In this document: positions 1-7,899 of the stretch, in pieces
Position numbering within the stretch: the first letter of the stretch is position 1
Layout of the letters: the number at the start of each line of letters is the position of its first letter
NCBI RefSeq assembly: GCF_024649945.1
Contig: NZ_JANKMS010000002.1
Span: 124,001-188,000 of the forward strand
Source: Flavobacterium panacis
GTDB lineage: Bacteria > Bacteroidota > Bacteroidia > Flavobacteriales > Flavobacteriaceae
Length of the DNA stretch: 64,000 bases
Direction: 5' to 3'
The notes under the pieces: generated by a model
Databases searched by the model: none
What the model was told of the DNA's origin: nothing
What the model saw: the letters and a program-made list of their open reading frames with translations, nothing else
Translations under genes and position numbers: made by a program

Positions 1-23
1 AGGGACAAAGGTTCAAAGAAACA

Positions 24-97
24 AAGTGACAAAGTTAAAGGCTCAAAAGTACAGGTTTAAACCTCTGTAACTTTGAGCCTTTGTAACTTTGTCACTT
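24..97. repeat. imperfect inverted repeat (AAAGTTACAAAGGCTCAAAG type)
   Basis: The left arm begins AAGTGACAAAGTT and continues with AAAGGCTCAAA. The right arm is its near reverse complement, ending AACTTTGTCACTT, with a centre around GGTTTAAACC. It lies just past the stop codon of the minus-strand lactonase gene. It could fold in that transcript, but there is no clean T-tract typical of an intrinsic terminator. Confidence 0.6.
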
Positions 98-105
98 TTT
101 AAAAA

Positions 106-1218
106 TTAATTTTTCGTAAAAACCAGTCCCACTGGTGAACACAACTGGATTCTTCTTCCTGTGTCTGTGATTTTTCCTGTTGCGATATCTCTTTTAAAAA
201 TAACGATATCATTAGTATATTGATGCCCTACTAAAAGGTAATTTCCTGTTGGATCAATGGCAAAATCTCTTGGTCCTTTTCCTGCACTACTTTGTTGTTC
301 TACTAATTCTAAAGCGCCTGTTTTAAGAACTTTATAAACTGAAATCGCATTCGCATCAACACGGTCAGAGACGTACAAGAAATTTCCATCAGGCGAAAGT
401 TTTATTGCCGCTGCTCCTGTTCCACCTTTAAAATCTTTTGGTAAAATACTTGTTTCGGCAATAACTTTTAAACTTCCTGTTTTATCCCAGCTTAAAGTAG
501 TCAAAGTTCCATCTAATTCTTGAACTAAATAAACAAATTTTCCGTCTTTGCTAAAAGTTAAATGTCGTGGTCCGCTTCCCGGTTTTACATCAACGCTTCC
601 TTTTAAAGTCAGCATTTCATTTTTAGAAGCTGGATTATATCTGTAAATAAATACTTTATCTAAACCTAAATCGTTCGAAAGCACAAACTTTTTGTCTGGC
701 GAAAAAACAACCATATGCACATGCGCTTTTTCCTGACGCGCTGCGTTTGGTCCTTTTCCTTCGTGCTGAATCAATTGCTGCACTTCTGTAATGCTTCCGT
801 CAGGGTTTTTCTTGAAAACAACAATACTTCCACCAGAATAATTCGCAACGATTACATTTTTATCATCATTAATCAAATGACAAGGATCTGCTCCCAAAGC
901 ATCATTTTTATTTATAAAATTTACTTTTCCAGAAGCTGAATCGTATGAAAAAGCACTTACTGTACTTTGTGTTCCATTTTCATTCACCGCATAAATAAAC
1001 TTATTATCGGCAGAGACAGATAAATAACTTGGACTGACAACATTCTCAGAAGAGTTTTTCAATTTATATTCGCCGTTTGTGGCATCGAATTCGTAAACGT
1101 AAATTCCGTTGCTTTGGCAAGTGTTAGTGTAAGTTCCAACTAACAAGTTGAATTTATTTTGAGCTTTAACCGTGGTCAATGATAAAGCTGAAAATAATAC
1201 TAGATATATTTTTTTCAT
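106..1218 (-). CDS. secreted lactonase family protein (beta-propeller, 6-phosphogluconolactonase-like)
   Basis: A protein of 370 residues with an N-terminal signal peptide (MKKIYLVLFSALSLTTVKAQ) followed by LVGTYTNTCQSNGIYVYEF, the usual opening of the YbhE/Pgl seven-bladed propeller lactonases. Repeated blades containing SPDGNFLYVSDR and SKDGKFVYLVQE run to the C terminus. Cytoplasmic Pgl hydrolyses 6-phosphogluconolactone. Because this copy is exported, its substrate is more likely another lactone or carbohydrate in the periplasm. I chose the ATG at 1218, which starts the signal peptide, over an in-frame upstream start at 1251 that would add 11 non-signal residues. It is transcribed away from the BatA-like gene. 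The family is clear; the substrate is not. Confidence 0.85.
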   Translation of the reverse strand: MKKIYLVLFSALSLTTVKAQNKFNLLVGTYTNTCQSNGIYVYEFDATNGEYKLKNSSENVVSPSYLSVSADNKFIYAVNENGTQSTVSAFSYDSASGKVNFINKNDALGADPCHLINDDKNVIVANYSGGSIVVFKKNPDGSITEVQQLIQHEGKGPNAARQEKAHVHMVVFSPDKKFVLSNDLGLDKVFIYRYNPASKNEMLTLKGSVDVKPGSGPRHLTFSKDGKFVYLVQELDGTLTTLSWDKTGSLKVIAETSILPKDFKGGTGAAAIKLSPDGNFLYVSDRVDANAISVYKVLKTGALELVEQQSSAGKGPRDFAIDPTGNYLLVGHQYTNDIVIFKRDIATGKITDTGRRIQLCSPVGLVFTKN

Positions 1219-1310
1219 AGTTTGTTTTTTTGAATCAGCTAAAATAAGCAATAATATCGTTTAGAAGTACCATCTTAATTCCAAGAAATTACAAAAATTA
1301 CATTTTTTTC

Positions 1311-1395
1311 TTAAACCATATAAGTACATATAAGTTATATAAGCTATCCTTTATTCTTTTACTTATAATCTCTAATATGAACTTATATGGTTTAA
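1311..1395. repeat. palindromic repeat with AACCATATAAGT arms
   Basis: Two perfect 15-base arms, TTAAACCATATAAGT (1311-1325) and ACTTATATGGTTTAA (1381-1395), enclose an AT-rich centre. The same arm sequence recurs at about 32649-32717, so this is a dispersed element and not a site specific to this gene. Confidence 0.65.
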
Positions 1396-1410
1396 ATAAT
1401 TTTTAATTCG

Positions 1411-1418
1411 TATTTTTG
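1411..1418 (+). promoter_or_regulatory. candidate -7 promoter element of the BatA-like gene
   Basis: TATTTTTG fits the Bacteroidota -7 consensus TAnnTTTG and lies about 50 bases upstream of the start codon at 1469. No clear TTG -33 element is seen at the usual spacing. Confidence 0.4.
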
Positions 1419-1468
1419 ACCAGCATCTTCGCGAAAAACAAAACGTAGTGAAGTAAATCGAAGCCAGA

Positions 1469-3397
1469 ATGCATTTTAAACATCCCGAAATTTTATATTT
1501 TCTGTTTTTATTGATCGTTCCTATTTTGGTTCACTTATTTCAATTAAGACGATTTAAAACTTCCTTTTTCACCAATGTCCGATTTTTAAAAGAACTTGCT
1601 ATTCAGACTCGTAAGAGTTCTAAAATCAAAAAAAGACTTTTATTAGCCACACGTTTATTATTGCTTACTTGTGCTATTATTGCATTTGCACAGCCATTTT
1701 TTGAAGCTGTTGACAGTAAAAATGTTTCGAACGAAATGTATATTGTTTTGGATAATTCCTTCAGTATGCAGGCAAAAGGCAAAAAGGGAGAATTATTAAA
1801 AAGAGCCGTTCAGGAATTATTAGAAAATACTCCAGAAAACACGCAATTTTCTCTTTTAACTAATACCGAAAACTTCTGGAATACCGACATTAAATCATCT
1901 AAAAGTGCTTTACAGAATTTAAAATACAGCGCCACTTCTTTTGATCTTTCAGCAATTACAGCCAAGATTAAAGCACACAAATCGGCTCATAAAAAAGATA
2001 TTGTGATTATTACAGATGCGGTTGGCTTAAAAGAAAAAGACATTGCAACTGTCAATTTTGAAGAAAAACCATACTTCATTGTTCCAGAAGCAGAACAAAA
2101 AAATAATGTTTCTATTGATAGTGTTTATATCAATCAGACTTTAGAAAACTTTTATGAAATTGGCATTAACTTATCGGCTTATGGCGAAGATTTCAAACCT
2201 GTTTCAACGGCACTTTACAATCAAAACAAACTAATTGCTAAAACAATTGTCAATTTTGATGCGAAGAAAAAGAAAATCAATTTCACGATTCCAAAAGAAG
2301 CTTTTCATGGTTATGTCGCAATTGAGGATAATGGTCTGACTTATGATAACAAACTATTTTTCAGTATTTCTAAAAACAAAAAAACAAACGTAATCAGTAT
2401 TGGAGAACCCGAAAAAAGTAATTTCCTATCGAGAATATATACTTCTAGTGAATTCAATTATAATAATTATCCAATTAGTTCTTTAGATTACAATAGTTTA
2501 GAAAAACAAAATACTATTATTCTAAATGAATTGATTGATATTCCGCAAGCTTTGCAGACGACTTTAAAAGCTTTTGTTTCTAAGGGAGGAAACTTGGTTG
2601 TGATTCCATCCGAGAAAACGTCTATTTCTAATTTGAATACATTTTTAAGCAGTTTTGGAAAAATTCAATTCGGAAATCTCGAAACCAACAGCAAATTAAT
2701 CACTAAAATTAATTTCGATCATCCTTTATTTTCAGGAGTTTTCGAAAACAAAATAACCAATTTCCAATATCCGAAAGTCAATAGTTCATTTGCTGTTTCG
2801 AGTTCGTATCCGACTGTCCTTTCTTTTGAAGATCAAACTGCATTTGTAACGGCAGTTCAAAATCCGATTTCTGGAGTAACCGTTTTTACAGCGCCAATAA
2901 ATAGCGCCAACTCAAACTTCCAGCAATCACCTTTAATTGTTCCATTATTTTATAAAATCGCTCAGAACAATCAGAAAACAGGAGTAAATGCTTTGACAAT
3001 TGGAAATAATCAGCCTTATTTTGTTGATGTTTTATTGACTAAAGATGCGATTTTGGAAGTCAAAGGAACAGAAGATTCATTTATTCCGATTCAGCAGATT
3101 TTAAACAATAAAGTCAAATTAACATTCAATGATTTCCCAGAAACTGCTGGAAATTATAGTGTTTTTGACAAAAAAGAATGGGTTGAAAATATCAGTTTCA
3201 ATTATAAAAGAACCGAAAGCGATTTGAGTCAAGTAAACACAAATGTAGTTTCTGATTTTAAAACTGCTGATACAATTTCAACCATTTTTAATACGTTACA
3301 AACAGAGCGAACTGACAGCCAAATTTGGAAATGGTTTGTTATCTTTGCACTGTTATTTTTAGCATTAGAAATGGCAATTATAAAATTTGTAAAATGA
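1469..3397 (+). CDS. BatA-like membrane protein with vWA-like domain
   Basis: A protein of 642 residues. The N terminus (HPEILYFLFLLIVPILVHLF, residues 5-24) and a second hydrophobic segment (about 57-76) form the double-transmembrane module typical of BatA and aerotolerance-type proteins in Bacteroidota. A vWA-like strand follows, with YIVLDNSFSM at 91-100; D95-x-S97-x-S99 matches a MIDAS metal-binding motif. The large middle part should be periplasmic, and a final transmembrane helix lies near residues 620-640. The family is widespread and its exact role is unproven. It lies upstream of the dihydroorotase-like gene in the same direction with a 156-base gap containing an inverted repeat, so co-transcription is uncertain. 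Confidence 0.8.
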   Translation: MHFKHPEILYFLFLLIVPILVHLFQLRRFKTSFFTNVRFLKELAIQTRKSSKIKKRLLLATRLLLLTCAIIAFAQPFFEAVDSKNVSNEMYIVLDNSFSMQAKGKKGELLKRAVQELLENTPENTQFSLLTNTENFWNTDIKSSKSALQNLKYSATSFDLSAITAKIKAHKSAHKKDIVIITDAVGLKEKDIATVNFEEKPYFIVPEAEQKNNVSIDSVYINQTLENFYEIGINLSAYGEDFKPVSTALYNQNKLIAKTIVNFDAKKKKINFTIPKEAFHGYVAIEDNGLTYDNKLFFSISKNKKTNVISIGEPEKSNFLSRIYTSSEFNYNNYPISSLDYNSLEKQNTIILNELIDIPQALQTTLKAFVSKGGNLVVIPSEKTSISNLNTFLSSFGKIQFGNLETNSKLITKINFDHPLFSGVFENKITNFQYPKVNSSFAVSSSYPTVLSFEDQTAFVTAVQNPISGVTVFTAPINSANSNFQQSPLIVPLFYKIAQNNQKTGVNALTIGNNQPYFVDVLLTKDAILEVKGTEDSFIPIQQILNNKVKLTFNDFPETAGNYSVFDKKEWVENISFNYKRTESDLSQVNTNVVSDFKTADTISTIFNTLQTERTDSQIWKWFVIFALLFLALEMAIIKFVK

Positions 3398-3402
3398 TTT
3401 TA

Positions 3403-3512
3403 TTTCACCATTAAGACATTAAGATTATTAAGTTTTTTCTTTATGATCTTATTTTAAATGTCCAGAGAATTAAGTTCCTCGCTTTATGAACTTAATTTCT
3501 TAATGGTAGAAA
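3403..3512. repeat. long inverted repeat between BatA-like and dihydroorotase-like genes
   Basis: The left arm is TTTCACCATTAAGACATTAAG (3403-3423). The right arm is CTTAATTTCTTAATGGTAGAAA (3491-3512), nearly its reverse complement. The AT-rich centre also contains a partial self-complementary stretch. It may act as a weak terminator or processing site. Confidence 0.5.
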
Positions 3513-3553
3513 TAAAAAACATTTAATGTTTGAATAAAATAAATATTTAAAAT

Positions 3554-4804
3554 ATGAAACTAATCATCAAAAGCGCCAAAATTATCGACTCAAAAAGTCC
3601 GTTTCACAATCAGACCGTTGATCTTTTAATTGCAGATGGTGTAATAGAAAAAATAGGAGTTTCTCTTCCGCACGATAATGATGAAACGGTTGTAAGATTT
3701 GATAATCTTCATGTTTCTCAAGGTTGGTTTGATAGCAGTGTTTCTCTTGGAGAACCTGGTTATGAAGATAGAGAAACCATTGCAAACGGATTGAATGTTG
3801 CAGCAAAAAGCGGTTTTACAGCAATTGCTTTGCAACCTAATTCATTACCAATTATTGACAATCAGTCTCAGGTAAATTTTGTAAAAAATAAAGCAAATGG
3901 TTTTGCGACAGAAATTTTTCCAATTGGTGCTTTGACTAAAGCCAGCGAAGGAAAAGATATGGCAGAACTTTTTGATATGAAAAATTCGGGAGCGATTGCT
4001 TTTGGAGATTACAACAAAAGTATCGACAACGCTAACATCCTGAAAATTGCTTTACAATATGTGCAAGATTTCGACGGATTGGTAATCGCTTATTCGCAAG
4101 ACCCAAACATTAAAGGAAATGGTGTTGCAAACGAAGGAATTGTATCGACAAGATTAGGATTAAAAGGAATTCCAAACTTAGCGGAAGAACTTCAAATTTC
4201 CAGAAACTTATTTTTATTGGAATATACAGGCGGAAAACTTCACATTCCGACCGTTTCTACAGCAAAATCGGTTGAATTAATAAGAGAAGCTAAAGCAAAA
4301 GGTTTACACGTAACCTGCAGTGCATCTGTTCATCATTTGGTTTTAACGGATGAAAAACTGGACGGATTTGATACCCGTTTCAAAGTAATACCTCCACTAA
4401 GAACAGAAGTTGACAGACAAGCTTTGCTAAACGGAATTGCTGATGGAACAATCGACATGATTACTTCAGACCACAACCCAATTGATATTGAATTCAAAAA
4501 AATGGAATTTGATACGGCTAAAAACGGAACAATTGGTTTAGAAAGTGCTTTTGGAGCTTTGTTAACGGTTTTACCAGTAGAAACAATTGTGGCAAAATTA
4601 ACTGCTAGAACTGTTTTTGGCTTGGAAAACACTATTATTGAAGAAGGTGCAAAAGCGAATATCACTTTATTTTCAACAGAAGGAAAATCAACTTTTGCAA
4701 AAGAAAATATTCTTTCAAAATCTAAAAATTCTGCTTTTTTAGGAACAGAGCTTAAAGGTTCTGTTTACGGAATTTTCAATCAAAATCAATTAGTTACAAA
4801 ATAA
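3554..4804 (+). CDS. dihydroorotase-like protein, metal site lost (probable non-catalytic pseudo-DHOase)
   Basis: A protein of 416 residues, colinear with class I dihydroorotases along its whole length: LGEPGYEDRETI near 65-76, GNGVANEGIVSTRLGL near 188-203, VHHLVLTDEKLDG near 259-271, PPLRTEVDRQAL near 280-291, and TSDHNPI at 304-310. The zinc ligands are not conserved. The usual HVH is S62-V63-S64, the histidine of the HCED motif is replaced in AYSQD (179-183), and the histidine of IQHVS is T233 in IPTVS. Only the aspartate of TSDH (D306) remains. Pseudo-dihydroorotases of this kind are known as structural partners of aspartate transcarbamoylase. I infer a non-catalytic role, with an active pyrC elsewhere. 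The next gene starts 5 bases downstream, indicating an operon. Confidence 0.8.
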   Translation: MKLIIKSAKIIDSKSPFHNQTVDLLIADGVIEKIGVSLPHDNDETVVRFDNLHVSQGWFDSSVSLGEPGYEDRETIANGLNVAAKSGFTAIALQPNSLPIIDNQSQVNFVKNKANGFATEIFPIGALTKASEGKDMAELFDMKNSGAIAFGDYNKSIDNANILKIALQYVQDFDGLVIAYSQDPNIKGNGVANEGIVSTRLGLKGIPNLAEELQISRNLFLLEYTGGKLHIPTVSTAKSVELIREAKAKGLHVTCSASVHHLVLTDEKLDGFDTRFKVIPPLRTEVDRQALLNGIADGTIDMITSDHNPIDIEFKKMEFDTAKNGTIGLESAFGALLTVLPVETIVAKLTARTVFGLENTIIEEGAKANITLFSTEGKSTFAKENILSKSKNSAFLGTELKGSVYGIFNQNQLVTK

Positions 4805-4809
4805 TACAA

Positions 4810-5136
4810 ATGAATAATTCAGTCGAAGAAGGAAAACCAATCGCAATAACGAGTTACATTCTAATCATTGGTGTATTAATCGCCATGAGCATGAACTCTG
4901 AAAACAAAAACAGTTTTGCTTCTTTTCATATCCGTCAAGCTTTAGGTTTGTCACTAACTTTTATTTCTTTAGGAGCAATTATCAGCAATTTCGATAGTTT
5001 TTTTATCACTTTTCCAATGTGGATTTGTATTTCAATTCTATGGACTTTCGGTATTTTTAATGCTATTCAAGGTCAAATGAGACCAATTCCTTTAGTTGGA
5101 GAATTGTTTCAAAAATGGTTTAAAAAGATTGGGTAA
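4810..5136 (+). CDS. small membrane protein, DUF4870/Tic20-like
   Basis: A protein of 108 residues with three hydrophobic segments (about 13-27, 47-60 and 69-87). The motif FASFHIRQALGL resembles the F-H-x-R-Q-A-L signature of DUF4870/Tic20-like small membrane proteins. The function is unknown. It starts 5 bases after the dihydroorotase-like stop codon, so the two are almost certainly co-transcribed. The link to a metal-less dihydroorotase is by position only. Confidence 0.65.
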   Translation: MNNSVEEGKPIAITSYILIIGVLIAMSMNSENKNSFASFHIRQALGLSLTFISLGAIISNFDSFFITFPMWICISILWTFGIFNAIQGQMRPIPLVGELFQKWFKKIG

Positions 5137-5188
5137 TTTTTTAAATTCCAATACAAAAATTTCAAATTCCAAACCTGAAACGCTAAAA

Positions 5189-5221
5189 AACTTTGTCAAA
5201 GTTTTAAACTTTGACAAAGTT
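5189..5221. repeat. perfect 14-bp inverted repeat (AACTTTGTCAAAGT)
   Basis: AACTTTGTCAAAGT (5189-5202), a 5-base loop, and ACTTTGACAAAGTT (5208-5221). It follows the DUF4870-like gene. It could form a strong hairpin but lacks a run of T on either side, so I list it as a repeat and not a terminator. A degenerate copy of the CAGTCGCAGTTTTCAGT family follows at about 5226-5253. Confidence 0.6.
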
Positions 5222-5284
5222 AAGAACTGAAAACCGAGACTGCGACTGAGACTAAAAATTCACAACTCACAATTCACAATTAAA

Positions 5285-5929
5285 ATGAATCTATCTTTAG
5301 AATATAAAATAAGAGAACCAAAAGTAATTTTAGATAAAAATCCGTTATTGCTTTTATTACATGGATACGGGAGTAATGAAGAAGATTTATTCTCGTTTGC
5401 TTCTGAGCTTCCAGACAATTATTACATCATTTCTGCAAGAGCGCCTTACGATTTACAATATGGTGCTTACGCTTGGTACGCCATCAATTTCGATGCAGAT
5501 CAAAACAAATTTTCGGATAATGAACAAGCAAAAATTTCTAGAGATAAAATCGCTTCTTTTATTGATGAATTAGTAGCAAATTATCCCATCGACGCTAACA
5601 ATGTTACCTTAATCGGATTCAGTCAAGGATCTATCTTAAGTTATGCTACAGCGCTTTCTTATCCTGAAAAAATTCAGAGAGTTGTAGCCATGAGCGGTTA
5701 TTTCAATGAAGAAATCATCAAAGAAGGTTTTGAAAACAACGATTTCAAAAACCTAAAAATATTCGCTTCACACGGAACTGTAGATCAAGTTATCCCTATA
5801 GAATGGGCGAGAAAAACTCCTGCTATTTTAGAAAAATTGAATATTCCTGTAATATACAGAGAATATCCTGTTGGACATGGAGTTGCACCACAAAATTTCT
5901 TTGATTTTAAGAATTGGCTAATTAATTAG
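5285..5929 (+). CDS. alpha/beta-hydrolase, phospholipase/carboxylesterase family
   Basis: A protein of 214 residues of the small serine-esterase family related to acyl-protein thioesterase and YpfH. The catalytic triad is visible: S113 in GFSQGS, D167 in HGTVDQVIP and H198 in VGHGV. LLLLLHGYGSNEEDL (21-35) forms the oxyanion-hole region. No signal peptide is present, so it should act in the cytoplasm on short acyl or thioester substrates; the exact substrate cannot be told. It stands alone, flanked upstream and downstream by dispersed repeats, and converges on the lipoprotein gene at 6025-6483. Confidence 0.85.
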   Translation: MNLSLEYKIREPKVILDKNPLLLLLHGYGSNEEDLFSFASELPDNYYIISARAPYDLQYGAYAWYAINFDADQNKFSDNEQAKISRDKIASFIDELVANYPIDANNVTLIGFSQGSILSYATALSYPEKIQRVVAMSGYFNEEIIKEGFENNDFKNLKIFASHGTVDQVIPIEWARKTPAILEKLNIPVIYREYPVGHGVAPQNFFDFKNWLIN

Positions 5930-5934
5930 TATTC

Positions 5935-6006
5935 AGTCGCAGTTTTCAGTCTTACACTACTTTAGAACTTTTTCAAAGTTGCAAGTAAAAACTGAAAACT
6001 GCGACT
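5935..6006. repeat. inverted pair of the AGTCGCAGTTTTCAGT repeat
   Basis: A perfect 16-base arm, AGTCGCAGTTTTCAGT (5935-5950), and its reverse complement (5991-6006) flank 40 bases between two convergent genes. It begins six bases after the esterase stop codon. Single copies of the same sequence occur at about 9623-9658, 25694-25727 and 47785-47850. Confidence 0.75.
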
Positions 6007-6024
6007 GTGACTTAAAACTTAAAT

Positions 6025-6483
6025 TTATTGTCCTGTATAAAGAATCTTCTCTCCTTTTTTCAAAACATAGCCTTTCCAAGGAATTAACTGCCAATCGCCG
6101 TTAATCCAAGAATCACCTTCCGATTTTCTTTCTAAAATGATGGATTCTTTTTGAGTATCTAAGAAAAGTTCTGCTTTGTTTCCGTCAAAGATTACGTAAG
6201 ATGCAGTTGTATACGTTTTTCCGTCATCGTAATGTGATAATTTCGTGCCTTCAAAAATTCGAATACATTCTTTTTTAAGCGTTGACCAAGTGTAGCCAGC
6301 TGAGGCTTTACAGCCATGTTCATCAGCATCTGCTCCTACTTTGACTTCTTTTACAGTATCTTTTAAATTTACTTCGACCCCATCTTTTTTTGGTTCTTGC
6401 AAATTAGTTTTTTCTCCTGAAGGTTTCTTTGCACAAGACACTACAGTACTTACAATCATTGCAATCAAAATTACTTTTTTCAT
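6025..6483 (-). CDS. hypothetical lipoprotein
   Basis: A protein of 152 residues with a lipoprotein signal, MKKVILIAMIVSTVVSC, with the lipidated cysteine at 17. A charged, low-complexity linker runs to about residue 55. A small domain follows, with conserved-looking segments HGCKASAGYTWSTLKKECIRIFEG and YVIFDGNKAELFL. I do not recognise a functional family. It should sit in the outer or inner membrane facing the periplasm. The gene lies 46 bases downstream of 6530-7033 but behind that gene's terminator, so it is probably transcribed separately. Confidence 0.7.
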   Translation of the reverse strand: MKKVILIAMIVSTVVSCAKKPSGEKTNLQEPKKDGVEVNLKDTVKEVKVGADADEHGCKASAGYTWSTLKKECIRIFEGTKLSHYDDGKTYTTASYVIFDGNKAELFLDTQKESIILERKSEGDSWINGDWQLIPWKGYVLKKGEKILYTGQ

Positions 6484-6507
6484 AATCTTATAATTTAAAA
6501 ATTGAGC

Positions 6508-6537
6508 AAAAAAAAATAGGATTAAAATCCTATTTTT
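6508..6537 (-). terminator. intrinsic terminator of the 6530-7033 gene
   Basis: Read on the minus strand, AAAAATAGGATT and AATCCTATTTTT form a near-perfect stem followed by a run of T. The stem overlaps the last codons and the TAG stop of the upstream gene. Confidence 0.75.
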
Positions 6538-7033
6538 GATATAACCAAGTTTGATTTACTTCAAATGTAATATTATCGTCGTTATCTACAAAATATTTTA
6601 ACAAGACTTCTCCCCATAATTCTCCATTACTGTAATCTGCAATAATCCATCTGTGGTTTAAAATTTTAACTTTATTGATAATGAATTTCTTTCCGTCCAT
6701 CATATCCTGACCTGTATAAGGATTTCCTTTTGGATTTGCATTAAAATCTAATAACTTTTCCGTTACAACTGGAATTAGTTTTTCATACAAAATCACTTTT
6801 CCGCCAGAAGCACTATTGTCAAAGTAATTTTGAGCGTTTTCATTATGTTCTAGAGAAAAATAATCAGCTTCTGCTAATTGAGTTTTTACAATATTGATGC
6901 TATCTCTAAGTTTCTTAGTAGTTTTATCATATCTATTCTGAGCAAATTTTACTTCGCCACTGTAGAATGCATACGTGAAAACATTCATCAAAATAGCCAA
7001 AATAAAAAGATAAAGCATTAAGGATTTTTTCAT
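6530..7033 (-). CDS. hypothetical membrane-anchored protein
   Basis: A protein of 167 residues with one N-terminal transmembrane anchor (about 5-24), a likely coiled-coil segment (about 33-58, rich in K, R, D and Q) and a soluble C-terminal domain ending FEVNQTWLYQK. The C-terminal part, with a segment IADYSNGELWGEVLLKYFV, looks like a small beta-rich fold, but I cannot assign a family. It starts 12 bases after the stop codon of the MBL-fold hydrolase gene, so the two probably share a transcript that ends at the terminator overlapping this gene's 3' end. Confidence 0.7.
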   Translation of the reverse strand: MKKSLMLYLFILAILMNVFTYAFYSGEVKFAQNRYDKTTKKLRDSINIVKTQLAEADYFSLEHNENAQNYFDNSASGGKVILYEKLIPVVTEKLLDFNANPKGNPYTGQDMMDGKKFIINKVKILNHRWIIADYSNGELWGEVLLKYFVDNDDNITFEVNQTWLYQK

Positions 7034-7045
7034 TGTGTGGTATAA

Positions 7046-7810
7046 TTAAATTGTAATTTCTAAATTGTCGTAAGCCAGAAAAACATTTTCTGGAAGTGTT
7101 TTTTGTACTTCTTCATGAAAACCTAAAACATGGCTAATGTGCGTTAAATAAGCCTTTTCAGGTTGTACAAGATTTATAAAATCAAGTGCTTCTTTAAGAT
7201 TAAAATGTGTATCGTGAGGTTCAACCCGTAAAGCATTTACAACTAAAACTTTCAAGCCTTTTAGTTTATCAACTTCAGCTTGTTCGATTGTTTTTACATC
7301 TGTTAAATAGGCAAAATCATCAATTCGATAACCAAAAACCTGAAGATCTCCATGCATCGCATTTATTGGAATAGCGATTTTATCACCAACTGCAAAAGGA
7401 GAGTTGTTTTCTACTTCGATTGTTTTGACACTTGGAGCACCTGGATATTTATTTACGGTTTCGAAAACATAATCGAAACGACGCCTCAAATTATCTAAAA
7501 CACGTTGATGTCCGTAAATAGGAATTTCACCTTGTCTAAAATTAAACGGACGAATATCATCTAAACCGGCAGTATGATCTGCATGTTCGTGAGTAAAAAG
7601 AATAGCATCCAGTTTTCGGCAGCCGCAAGAAAGCATTTGCTGTCTAAAATCTGGACCGCAGTCAATTACATAAGAATGCTCGTCCCATGTAATCCAAATG
7701 GATACACGAAGCCTTTTATCCTTAGCATCAGTGCTTTTACAAACTGGATGATCGATCCCGATAATCGGAATACCTTGAGAAGTACCTGTACCTAAAAAAT
7801 AAACCTTCAA
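7046..7810 (-). CDS. MBL-fold metallo-hydrolase (PhnP-like phosphodiesterase family)
   Basis: A protein of 254 residues. It opens with MKVYFLGTGTSQGIPIIG, as in PhnP and RNase Z-like enzymes. The metal-binding motif H74-x-H76-x-D78-H79 (THEHADH) is intact and the later ligand regions (NAMHGD near 175, THISHV near 225) are present. PhnP-type enzymes cleave cyclic phosphodiesters such as phosphoribosyl 1,2-cyclic phosphate. No phn genes are near, so the substrate here is open. Cytoplasmic. It is divergent from the 486-residue conserved protein and probably heads a two-gene operon with 6530-7033. Confidence 0.85.
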   Translation of the reverse strand: MKVYFLGTGTSQGIPIIGIDHPVCKSTDAKDKRLRVSIWITWDEHSYVIDCGPDFRQQMLSCGCRKLDAILFTHEHADHTAGLDDIRPFNFRQGEIPIYGHQRVLDNLRRRFDYVFETVNKYPGAPSVKTIEVENNSPFAVGDKIAIPINAMHGDLQVFGYRIDDFAYLTDVKTIEQAEVDKLKGLKVLVVNALRVEPHDTHFNLKEALDFINLVQPEKAYLTHISHVLGFHEEVQKTLPENVFLAYDNLEITI

Positions 7811-7828
7811 TTGAACTTAATTTTTTTA

Positions 7829-7836
7829 CAAAAATA
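7829..7836 (-). promoter_or_regulatory. candidate -7 element of the MBL hydrolase gene
   Basis: TATTTTTG on the minus strand fits TAnnTTTG and lies 18 bases upstream of the ATG at 7810. No TTG is evident at the expected -33 spacing. Confidence 0.4.
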
Positions 7837-7869
7837 GATTATTTCTCTTTCATTAGAAGCCTAATTTAC

Positions 7870-7877
7870 TAACTTTG
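7870..7877 (+). promoter_or_regulatory. candidate -7 element of the 486-residue conserved protein gene
   Basis: TAACTTTG matches TAnnTTTG and lies 22 bases upstream of the ATG at 7900, with no other gene between. The -33 TTG is not obvious. Confidence 0.45.
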
Positions 7878-7899
7878 TAACAAATCTATTTAAAACAAA

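Noticed and set aside
4333-4665. A 110-codon open frame on the minus strand inside the dihydroorotase-like gene.
   Set aside because: It lies antisense to a clear gene; composition (S, P, V rich) and lack of any known motif fit a shadow frame.
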